The notes beneath the pieces were generated by a model. It worked only from the letters and a program-made list of their open reading frames with translations, did not search any database and was not told the DNA's origin. This document shows positions 55,345 through 64,000 of a stretch of DNA of 64,000 bases, piece by piece. Positions within the stretch are counted from its first letter, which is position 1. Every line of letters begins with the position of its first letter. The stretch spans positions 19,634 to 83,633 of the forward strand of contig JAEUKK010000148.1 of the NCBI GenBank assembly GCA_016792625.1, given 5' to 3'. This stretch comes from Deltaproteobacteria bacterium. Lineage in GTDB: Bacteria > Myxococcota_A > UBA796 > UBA2385. Made by a program: the position numbers and the translations under genes.

Positions 55345-55482
55345 GTGGCCAAGCGCAGCGTCAGCCCGCGCGGGGCCGCCCAACGGCGCGTACCGCTCCG
55401 GATCGACGAAGGCGCCGGCGTCTCCGACATGAAGGCCATGTGCATTCGGCGCATCGACAGCGACGACCTCTCCGACGATTGA
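55345..55482 (+). CDS. Possible small protein, 45 residues
   Basis: A GTG-initiated frame just after the lipoprotein gene encodes a basic N-terminal half and an acidic C-terminal tail (CIRRIDSDDLSDD). It contains one Cys and no hydrophobic segment. The in-frame position after the lipoprotein and the sharp basic/acidic split make it worth recording, but there is no homology evidence and the start is uncertain. Confidence 0.3.
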   Translation: MAKRSVSPRGAAQRRVPLRIDEGAGVSDMKAMCIRRIDSDDLSDD

Positions 55483-55577
55483 GGTCGGGCCGCTCCTCTC
55501 CGCCCGCCAAGCCCGGCCTTGTTCGCCCGAGGCGCCCGCGGGCCCGCCGCGATACCGGGCGGCGCAGAGGAGCCCGC

Positions 55578-56279
55578 ATGTCCGACCCGACCAGCCTCGT
55601 GAGCCTGCCCGGCGTGAGCGCCGAGCTGCGCGGCCGCCCGGCCTTCACCCACATCCACGCGCGGCTGCGACCCGGCGGCACGATCATCGCCGAGTCTGGC
55701 GCGATGGCGAGCATGTCGGGCAACGTCAGCAGCCGCGCCGACTTCAACGGCGGCTTCGTCAACGGCCTGCTGTTGCGCATTTTCGCCAAAGAGAGCCTCT
55801 TCGTCAACCACTTTACGGTCAAAGAGGGCGAGGGTGAGCTGGTCTTGACCCAGGCCACCCCCGGCGACATCTCGGCGGTCGAGCTCAGCGGCGACGAGCT
55901 CTGCATCACCAAGGGCAGCTTCATCGCGGCCACGCCCGGGGTGAACATCAGCGTGGCCTTCGCGGGCATCCAGAGCTGGTTCGCCGGCGAGGGCCTCTTC
56001 CGCATCCGCGCGGCGGGTCGGGGCACCGTGTGGTTCGGCGGCTACGGCAGCGTCGAGGCCCGCGAGATCGACGCGCCGCTCATCGTCGACACCGGCCACC
56101 TCGTCGCCTACTCCCCCGGCCTCACGATGGAGACCAAGCTCAGCGGCGGTCTCTTCTCGAGCCTCTTTGGCGGCGAAGGCTTCGTGCTCAAGATCAGCGG
56201 CAAGGGCCGGGTCTACCTCCAGTCGCGCAGCATCGGTGGGCTGGCGAGCTGGATCAACAGCCACCTGTGGGGGCGCTGA
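55578..56279 (+). CDS. AIM24-family protein, copy 1
   Basis: This 233-residue protein belongs to the TIGR00266/AIM24 family of double-stranded beta-helix proteins, whose bacterial function is undefined. Family marks include GGTIIAESGAMASMSGNV, ITKGSFIAATPGVNIS, GTVWFGGYGSV, IVDTGHLVAYSPGLTM and GEGFVLKISGKGRVYLQSRS. No signal peptide is present. It begins a run of three tandem homologues, with one base before the next start. Confidence 0.9.
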   Translation: MSDPTSLVSLPGVSAELRGRPAFTHIHARLRPGGTIIAESGAMASMSGNVSSRADFNGGFVNGLLLRIFAKESLFVNHFTVKEGEGELVLTQATPGDISAVELSGDELCITKGSFIAATPGVNISVAFAGIQSWFAGEGLFRIRAAGRGTVWFGGYGSVEAREIDAPLIVDTGHLVAYSPGLTMETKLSGGLFSSLFGGEGFVLKISGKGRVYLQSRSIGGLASWINSHLWGR

Positions 56280-56280
56280 G

Positions 56281-56967
56281 ATGCACGTCGACGTCCTGGT
56301 TCGCCCCGGCAGCGCGGTGGCCCGCGTCCAGCTTGAGCTGGGCGAGACCTTCACCGCCGAGACCGGCTCGATGATCGCCATGTCCGGCGGGGTCCAGATC
56401 GAGACCTCGAGCAAATCGCGCGGCCAAGGTGGCCTGCTCAGCGGCCTCAAGCGCATGCTGGCCGGCGAGAACTTCTTCCTCAACCACTACAAGGCCACCG
56501 CCTCGGGCCAAGAGGTCTTCCTCGCCCCCACGCTGATCGGCGACGTCGAGGCGATCCACGTCTCGGGCCGCAAGATCCACGTGCAGGCGGGCGGCTGGTT
56601 GGGCTCGAGCGACGGGGTCAGCCTCGAGACCAGCTACCAAGGCTTCGGCGTCGGCATGCTCGGCGGCGAAGGCTTCTTTTGGGTGACCTGCGGCGGCGGC
56701 GGCACCGTGCTGCTCGCCAGCTTCGGGGCCATCTACAGGGTCGAGGTCGACGGCGAGTACACCGTCGACACCGGCCACGTCGTCGCCTACGAAGACGGCC
56801 TGCAGCTCAAGATCGGCAAGGCCAACCCAAGCCTGCTCGGCTCGATCTTTGGCGGTGAGGGCCTCGTCTGCCGGTTCAGCGGCAAGGGCACCCTCTGGTG
56901 CCAGAGCCACAACGCCCCGGCCTTCGGCGCGGCCATCGGCCCGCTCCTGTCCCCCCGCAAGGTTTGA
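56281..56967 (+). CDS. AIM24-family protein, copy 2
   Basis: This 228-residue homologue shares the family strands ETGSMIAMSGGVQIET, HVQAGGWLGSSDGV, GTVLLASFGAIYRV, TVDTGHVVAYEDGLQL and GEGLVCRFSGKGTLWCQS. It is more Gly-rich than copy 1 near the hydrophobic rim (GGLLSGLKRMLAGENFFL), the usual membrane- or phage-tail-like variable segment of the family. It starts one base after the stop of copy 1 and ends nine bases before copy 3. Confidence 0.9.
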   Translation: MHVDVLVRPGSAVARVQLELGETFTAETGSMIAMSGGVQIETSSKSRGQGGLLSGLKRMLAGENFFLNHYKATASGQEVFLAPTLIGDVEAIHVSGRKIHVQAGGWLGSSDGVSLETSYQGFGVGMLGGEGFFWVTCGGGGTVLLASFGAIYRVEVDGEYTVDTGHVVAYEDGLQLKIGKANPSLLGSIFGGEGLVCRFSGKGTLWCQSHNAPAFGAAIGPLLSPRKV

Positions 56968-56975
56968 GGGCGCAC

Positions 56976-57677
56976 ATGGACCAGAGCCTCCAGTTCCAGA
57001 TCGAGAACCAGCCCGACTTTGCGACGCTCCGGGTGCAGCTCGCCCCCGGCCAGTCGATCTTGGCCGAGCCCTCGGCGATGGCGACCATGTCGGCCAACGT
57101 AAAGTTGGTCAGCAGCGTCAAAGGCGGCGCGATGGGCGCCCTCTCCCGCAGCTTTTCGGGCGAGAGCGTCGTGCTGAACACCTTTACCGCCGAGGGTGCC
57201 CCCGGCGAGGTCTGGTTCGCGCCCGGCCCGATGGGCGACCTGCGCCACGTGCGCATGAACGGGCAGAACCTCGTGCTGCAGCGCGGCGCCTTCGTCGCCA
57301 GCAGCCCGGGGGTGACCCTGGCCGCCAAGTGGCAGGGCCTCAAGGGCTTCTTCTCGGGCGAGGGCCTCGCGCTCCAGGGCGCCAGCGGCGAAGGTGACCT
57401 CTTCTTTGGCACCTTCGGCGCCATCCTCGAGATTGACGTCAAGGGCGACTATGTGGTCGACACCGGCTGCTTGGTCGCCTTCGAAGACACGCTCTCCTAC
57501 AAGGTGACCGCCCTGCCCAAGCCCTCGGGCGGGATCAACCTCAAGTCCTTCCTCCTCGGCGGAGAGGGCTTGGTTTGCCGCTTCTCGGGCACCGGCCGCC
57601 TGTGGATCCAGACCCGGGGCATCGGCCCCCTGCTGCGCTGGGTCAACCCCTTCCGGCCCCTGCCCAAGAAGGGCTGA
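56976..57677 (+). CDS. AIM24-family protein, copy 3
   Basis: This 233-residue homologue has AEPSAMATMSANVKLVSS, LQRGAFVASSPGVTLAAK, GDLFFGTFGAILEIDV, VVDTGCLVAFEDTLSYK and GEGLVCRFSGTGRLWIQTRG. In this copy a Cys replaces the His of the TGH motif seen in copies 1 and 2 (DTGCL). The three copies are clearly diverged, so they are probably distinct subunits of one assembly rather than recent duplicates. ATG 56976 follows copy 2 closely, making a single operon. Confidence 0.9.
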   Translation: MDQSLQFQIENQPDFATLRVQLAPGQSILAEPSAMATMSANVKLVSSVKGGAMGALSRSFSGESVVLNTFTAEGAPGEVWFAPGPMGDLRHVRMNGQNLVLQRGAFVASSPGVTLAAKWQGLKGFFSGEGLALQGASGEGDLFFGTFGAILEIDVKGDYVVDTGCLVAFEDTLSYKVTALPKPSGGINLKSFLLGGEGLVCRFSGTGRLWIQTRGIGPLLRWVNPFRPLPKKG

Positions 57678-57755
57678 GCCGGGCGCCCCCCGCCCTCCTG
57701 TGCGTTGCGCCCGCGCCGCGCGCCGGTCCCTCCCTCCCACCCCCTCGGAGCTCCC

Positions 57756-58469
57756 ATGTCCGCTGTGAACACCGTCCTGCTCGCCCTCCTGCTCGCCGAC
57801 GCTCCCAAAGAGCCCGCCGCCTCGCCCGCGGTGATCCGCATGAGCATCATCAACACCACCGACGACAACGTCGTCACGTTCAACAACGTCGTCGACATCC
57901 TCAACAAGTCGGCCGCCCAGTGTGTCGGCCGCAACGCGACCAACAACCCGGCGGTCAAGGCGCGCCTCACCGGCACCACCGACGCCGGCGGCGCGGTCAC
58001 GGTCGGCTTCCTCAACGTCGGCAAGGGCGACGACGAGGCGGCCAAGACCTGCTTCGCCGAGAAGCTCAAAGCTGCGCCGATCAAGAAGGGCGTGGGGGTC
58101 TACACCAACTTCACCGTGTCGGGCGGCGTGGCCGACCCCGCCGACATGCCGAAGGACCCGAAGGAGCTCTCGATGGACAGCGAAGAGGCCAAAGAGCGCG
58201 TGAAGGACGTGCGCGAGAAGGTCCTCGCCTGCGCCAAGGGCACCCCGCCGGCCGGCGCCAAGGCCAAGGGCACCGTCCAGGCCAAGATCCTCATCGCCAA
58301 GACCGGCGCCGTCCGCATGGTCGACGTGAGCAAGTCGCAGCTCGAGTGGCCCGAGGTCGAGCGCTGCGTGGCCGACACCATCGCCGCCTTCGCCTTCCCC
58401 GAGGCCAAAGAGGGCGGCGCGGTGCTGGTGAGCCCGAAGTTCGAGCTCGACGCCACCCCGAAGAAGTAG
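57756..58469 (+). CDS. Periplasmic protein with TonB-C/AgmX-like C-terminal domain
   Basis: This 237-residue protein has a short hydrophobic N-terminus (MSAVNTVLLALLLADA), a central region with two cysteines, and a C-terminal domain (about 150-237: GTVQAKILIAKTGAVRMVDV, WPEVERCVADTIAAFAFP) that looks like the TonB C-terminal or AgmX/PglI-type fold common in myxobacterial proteins. It lacks the Pro-rich spanning linker of true TonB, so it is probably a free periplasmic domain protein. It follows the AIM24 operon by 78 bases on the same strand. Confidence 0.75.
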   Translation: MSAVNTVLLALLLADAPKEPAASPAVIRMSIINTTDDNVVTFNNVVDILNKSAAQCVGRNATNNPAVKARLTGTTDAGGAVTVGFLNVGKGDDEAAKTCFAEKLKAAPIKKGVGVYTNFTVSGGVADPADMPKDPKELSMDSEEAKERVKDVREKVLACAKGTPPAGAKAKGTVQAKILIAKTGAVRMVDVSKSQLEWPEVERCVADTIAAFAFPEAKEGGAVLVSPKFELDATPKK

Positions 58470-58595
58470 CCACCGGGGCCGCGTGGCCTCGTGCCTCGCG
58501 GCTGGGTCAGCCCGCCCGCCGCCCCTGCCTCGCGCAGCGGGCGGCGGTGCTGCGTGGGGCCCTCGGCGATTGTGGCGCGTTCTTCCCAAAATAGC

Positions 58596-58623
58596 GCGCC
58601 CGTCGGCGTTCACCGACGGGCGC
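58596..58623 (-). terminator. Probable intrinsic terminator of the thiolase gene
   Basis: An 11-base perfect inverted repeat (gcgcccgtcgg at 58596-58606 and its complement at 58613-58623) with a six-base loop is followed, on the minus strand, by a short T-rich run (ctattttggg, plus-strand positions about 58585-58595). It lies 43 bases past the thiolase stop and between convergent genes, so it probably ends the minus-strand transcript and could also limit read-through from the plus strand. Confidence 0.7.
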
Positions 58624-58665
58624 TGTCGTTCGGTGGGCGCGGGGTGGGCCCGATCGCCCGAGACC

Positions 58666-59889
58666 TCAGAGGGCCTCGACCACCACCGCGATGCCCTGGC
58701 CGCCGCCGATGCAGGCCGAGCCGACGCCGTAGCGCTTGCCCGCGCGGCGCAGCGCGTAGAGCAGGTGCATGGTGATGCGGCTGCCCGAGGCGGCCAGCGG
58801 ATGGCCGACCGCGACGCCGCCCGAGTGCAGGTTGGTCTTGCTCCAGTCGAGGCCGAGCTCCTTGTCGCAGGCCAGGACCTGGGTCGAGAAGGCCTCGTTG
58901 ATCTCCACCAGATCCATCTGCTCGAGGCTCAGGCCGGCGCGGGCCAGCGCGGCGCGGATGGCCGCGACCGGGCCGATGCCCATGTACTTGGGCTCGACGC
59001 CGACGCTGGCCTGGGCCAGCAGGCGACCCAGGGGCTGGATGCCGCGGGCCGCGGCGAAGGCCCCGCTGGCTATCACCAGGGCGCCGGCGCCGTCGTTGAT
59101 GCCCGAGGCGTTGGCGGCGGTGACGGTGCCGTCCTTCTTGAAGACGGGCGGAAGGGCGGCCATGGCCTGGGCCGAGAAGCGGGCGCGCACGTTCTCGGGG
59201 CGCAGCGGCGAGAGCTGGGGGTGCTCGTCCACGCTGATGACCGTGTCGCCCTTCTTGCTCTTCTTGACGACCGGCACGATCTCGTCGGCGTAGTCGCCGT
59301 TGGTGTGCGCCGCCAGCCAGCCGCTCTGGCTGCGGTAGCCGTAGGCGTCGGCCTCTTCGCGGGTGATGCCGTACTTCTCGGCGAGGTTCTCGGCCGTGAT
59401 CGCCATCGCGCAGCCGGCGTAAGGATCGTAGAGCACCTCTTGGAGGTAGTCGTTCATCTGGGTGCCGCCGAGCTTGAAGCCGGCGCGGGCCCCGCGGATG
59501 GTGTGGGGCGCCTGGGTCATGTTCTCGGCGCCGCCGGCGAGCACGACCTGGGCCTCGCCGAGGCGGATGAGCTGGGCCGCCTGGGCGACGCTCTCAAAAC
59601 CCGAGCCGCAGAGGCGGTTGACCGTGACCGCGGGCACCCCGATGGGGGCGCCGACCTTCAGGCCGACGTGCCGCGCGAGGTAGATCGCGTCGGCGCTGGT
59701 CTGCATCACGTTGCCGAAGATGACGTGGTCGAGGTCCGCCGCGGTGATGCCGGCCTGCTCCAGCGCCGCCTGGCTGGCGATGGCGCCGAGCTCGGTGGCC
59801 GACAGGTCGCTGAACACGCCGTTGAAGGTGCCAAAGGGCGTGCGCTTGCCGCTGAGGAAGACGACGTCGGAGCTGTTGAACGGGGCCAT
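58666..59889 (-). CDS. Acetyl-CoA acetyltransferase (thiolase)
   Basis: This 407-residue thiolase reversibly condenses two acyl-CoAs or cleaves a 3-ketoacyl-CoA. Catalytic residues are visible: Cys94 in NRLCGSGFESV, the NEAFSTQ segment, the His of GGVAVGHPLAASG and the second Cys of CIGGGQGIAV. Length is normal. ATG 59889 (MAPFNSSDVVFLSGKRTPFG) is the family-like start; a longer in-frame extension to 60132 overlaps the intergenic region. It could supply acetoacetyl-CoA to the mevalonate pathway or work in beta-oxidation or PHB metabolism; gene order does not decide. Confidence 0.93.
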   Translation of the reverse strand: MAPFNSSDVVFLSGKRTPFGTFNGVFSDLSATELGAIASQAALEQAGITAADLDHVIFGNVMQTSADAIYLARHVGLKVGAPIGVPAVTVNRLCGSGFESVAQAAQLIRLGEAQVVLAGGAENMTQAPHTIRGARAGFKLGGTQMNDYLQEVLYDPYAGCAMAITAENLAEKYGITREEADAYGYRSQSGWLAAHTNGDYADEIVPVVKKSKKGDTVISVDEHPQLSPLRPENVRARFSAQAMAALPPVFKKDGTVTAANASGINDGAGALVIASGAFAAARGIQPLGRLLAQASVGVEPKYMGIGPVAAIRAALARAGLSLEQMDLVEINEAFSTQVLACDKELGLDWSKTNLHSGGVAVGHPLAASGSRITMHLLYALRRAGKRYGVGSACIGGGQGIAVVVEAL

Positions 59890-60013
59890 GGGGGCCTCCT
59901 GCGGGTCGGGAGGGGCCCACCCCGGCGCGGCCCAACGGGCGGTGCGGCAGTGGGCAGGAGAAGGAGCGGGCAGGAAAACAGCGGACAGGAGGCCGGAGAC
60001 GCGACCGACCGGC

Positions 60014-61075
60014 TCAGAGGCGGCCGAGCACCGCGTCGGCGACGGCCCGGGTGGACAGGGTGCCGCCCAGCTCGGGCGTGACCTCGTCGGCGAGCAAGGC
60101 GCCGCGCACCGCCGCCTGGATCTGCGCTTCAAGCGCCGGCCGGCCGAGGTGGCTGAGCAGCTGGCCGGCGGTGAGGAAGGTGGCCATCGGGTTGGCGATG
60201 CCCTTGCCCGCGATGTCGGGCGCGCTGCCGTGCACGGGCTCGAACAGGCTCACCCGCCCGGGGTGGATGTTGCCCGAGCAGGCCAGACCGATGCCGCCCT
60301 GCAAAATGGCGCCCAGGTCGGTGATGATGTCGCCAAACAGGTTCGAGGTGACGATGACCTCGAAGCGCTCGGGGGCGCGCACCATCTCCATCGCGAGCAC
60401 GTCGACGTAGAGGTGGCTGGCCTGGATCTCGGGGTACTCGGCGGCGACCGCCTTGAAGACCCGCTGCCAGAGCCCGCCGGTGAACCGCATGGCGTTCGAC
60501 TTGTCGGACATGCAGACGCGGGTCTTGCCGTGGGCCCGCGCCCAGGCGAAGGCCGCGCGGACGATGCGCTCGACGCCCTTGCGGGTGGCGATGCACAGCT
60601 CTTGGGCGACCTCGTCGGCGGTGCCCTCTTTGAAGGTGCCGCCCACGCCAGTGTAGAGGTCTTCGGTGTTCTCGCGGAACACCATCATGTTGACGTCGTC
60701 GGGCCCCTTGCCCTTGAGCGGGCAACGCCGCGGGTCGAGCAGCTGAATGGGCCGCTGGTTGATGAACAGGTCGAGGCGGAAGCGGCTGCCCAGCAGGATG
60801 TCTTTGGCGTGCACGTTGCTCGGCACGCGGGGGTCACCCAAAGCGCCGAGGAAGACCGCGTCAAACTCGTCGCGCCAGCGCGCGAAGACATCGTCAGGCA
60901 GGGTGACCTTGTCGCGCAGGTAGCGCTCGGCGCCCAGGTCAAACCACTCGAGCTCGACGTCGGGGGCCAGCGCCTGGATGAGGCGCACGCCCTCGGCGAT
61001 GACCTCTTGCCCGATGCCATCGCCCGGGACCACCGCCACCCGGGGCGCCCGCGCCCCTGCCTGCACGTCCACCAT
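60014..61075 (-). CDS. Isocitrate/isopropylmalate dehydrogenase family protein
   Basis: This 353-residue beta-decarboxylating dehydrogenase has PGDGIGQEVI, the substrate-loop RENTEDLYTGVGG, the Lys/Asp catalytic region (SDKSNAMRFTGGLWQRVF and YVDVLAMEMV), SNLFGDIITDLGAILQGGIG and the NAD-binding FEPVHGSAPDIAGKGIANPM. The RENTEDLY pattern is closer to isocitrate dehydrogenase than to classical LeuB (which has RENTGGIYFG), yet the length is LeuB-like; homoisocitrate or isopropylmalate activity is also possible. The ICDH pseudogene at 1654 is a different, longer type. It follows cutA on the same strand. Confidence 0.9.
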   Translation of the reverse strand: MVDVQAGARAPRVAVVPGDGIGQEVIAEGVRLIQALAPDVELEWFDLGAERYLRDKVTLPDDVFARWRDEFDAVFLGALGDPRVPSNVHAKDILLGSRFRLDLFINQRPIQLLDPRRCPLKGKGPDDVNMMVFRENTEDLYTGVGGTFKEGTADEVAQELCIATRKGVERIVRAAFAWARAHGKTRVCMSDKSNAMRFTGGLWQRVFKAVAAEYPEIQASHLYVDVLAMEMVRAPERFEVIVTSNLFGDIITDLGAILQGGIGLACSGNIHPGRVSLFEPVHGSAPDIAGKGIANPMATFLTAGQLLSHLGRPALEAQIQAAVRGALLADEVTPELGGTLSTRAVADAVLGRL

Positions 61076-61131
61076 CGCTCCCCCTCGGCCGGTCGGCCCG
61101 CCCCTCGCCGCAGGGGGCGCAGGTGGGCGGG

Positions 61132-61488
61132 CTATTCCGCGTCGGGGGCCCGGTCAATCGCCCCCGCGACGCTGCTCTGCACCCAGCTCAGGTAGGCGGG
61201 ATTACCCTCCACCACGTTGATCACGATGAGCTCGGGCAGGGTATAGGGGTGGATGGCCAGGGCCCGCGCACGCAGGGCCTCCACCCGGGCCGCGGTGGTC
61301 TTGATGAGCAGCTGCACCTCATCATCGACGCAGACCCCGCCCTCCCACCGGTAGACGCTGCGCACACCCGGCACGAGGTTGACGCAGGCGGCGAGCTGCT
61401 CGCCGACCAGCGTGCGGGCGATGACCTCCCCCACGGCGGCGTCGGGGGCGGTCATCAGGGCGAGCACGACTGGGGATGCGGGCTCCAT
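61132..61488 (-). CDS. cutA: CutA divalent-cation tolerance protein
   Basis: This 118-residue protein is a CutA1-type trimeric ferredoxin-like fold protein. Typical segments are LVGEQLAACVNLVPGVRSVY, YRWEGGVCVDDEVQLLIKTT and HPYTLPELIVINVVEGNPAYLSWV. Its role in metal tolerance is named from E. coli but its biochemical function is unclear. The start at ATG 61488 is supported by GAGGAGG five to six bases upstream; an in-frame GTG at 61494 would sit on that ribosome-binding site. It lies between lon and the dehydrogenase on the same strand. Confidence 0.95.
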   Translation of the reverse strand: MEPASPVVLALMTAPDAAVGEVIARTLVGEQLAACVNLVPGVRSVYRWEGGVCVDDEVQLLIKTTAARVEALRARALAIHPYTLPELIVINVVEGNPAYLSWVQSSVAGAIDRAPDAE

Positions 61489-61524
61489 CGGCACCTCCTC
61501 CCCCGCCGGCTATCGCGCGGGCCC

Positions 61525-63972
<2,448 letters not shown>

Positions 63973-64000
63973 GGCTGGTCCTCCCGGCCGCGGCCGGACT

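Overview
The window is very GC-rich, gene-dense bacterial chromosome, and I see no phage, IS, plasmid or RNA genes. The best guess is a Myxococcota-like Gram-negative (deltaproteobacterial lineage). The reasons are many lipoproteins with Asp-Gly-Ala tracts after the lipobox, a MopE-type Asp-rich segment fused to a PhoD-like phosphatase, FG-GAP/ASPIC and HYDIN-like surface proteins, a remnant of a Ser/Thr kinase, and a complete lower mevalonate pathway in a Gram-negative genome. This is inference; no 16S or other phylogenetic marker is present.

Layout. 1-2.6 kb: 3' end of a type II NADH dehydrogenase, a LysR regulator, and a decayed isocitrate dehydrogenase pseudogene. 2.7-10.6 kb: two paralogous membrane-anchored carboxypeptidase-regulatory/PDZ-like proteins (minus strand) flank two plus-strand coiled-coil genes and a truncated kinase stub. 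10.7-14.7 kb: DUF885 hydrolase, an unknown protein and YchF. 15.3-23.4 kb: a cyanophycin locus with isoaspartyl dipeptidase, cyanophycinase, cyanophycin synthetase and a stand-alone Mur-ligase-type CphA paralogue; a divergent ATP-grasp ligase sits beside it. 23.5-31.9 kb: lipoproteins, a membrane protein coupled to a crotonase, MiaE-like hydroxylase, acyl-CoA thioesterase, thioredoxin, and a large lipoprotein with two CxxCH motifs. 31.9-36.9 kb: MATE transporter, HYDIN-domain lipoprotein, long-chain acyl-CoA ligase.

37.1-42.3 kb is a compact mevalonate operon: class II HMG-CoA reductase, mevalonate kinase, diphosphomevalonate decarboxylase, phosphomevalonate kinase and type 2 IPP isomerase. 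HMG-CoA synthase is not in the window; a thiolase at 58.7 kb could supply acetoacetyl-CoA. 42.4-48.1 kb: MBL hydrolase and surface/secreted proteins. 48.3-52.4 kb: panB, panC, a small membrane protein and the PhoD lipoprotein. 52.5-58.5 kb: a LeuA-like synthase, a DUF2786-like protein, a lipoprotein, three tandem AIM24-family genes and a TonB-C-like protein. 58.7-64 kb (minus strand): thiolase, an isocitrate/isopropylmalate dehydrogenase family enzyme, CutA and Lon.

The clearest functional systems are nitrogen/carbon storage as cyanophycin (synthesis, depolymerisation and dipeptide hydrolysis together) and isoprenoid precursor synthesis. The least explained parts are the ATP-grasp-less CphA paralogue with its neighbouring ATP-grasp enzyme, the AIM24 triplet, and the 2.7-10.6 kb membrane/coiled-coil block.
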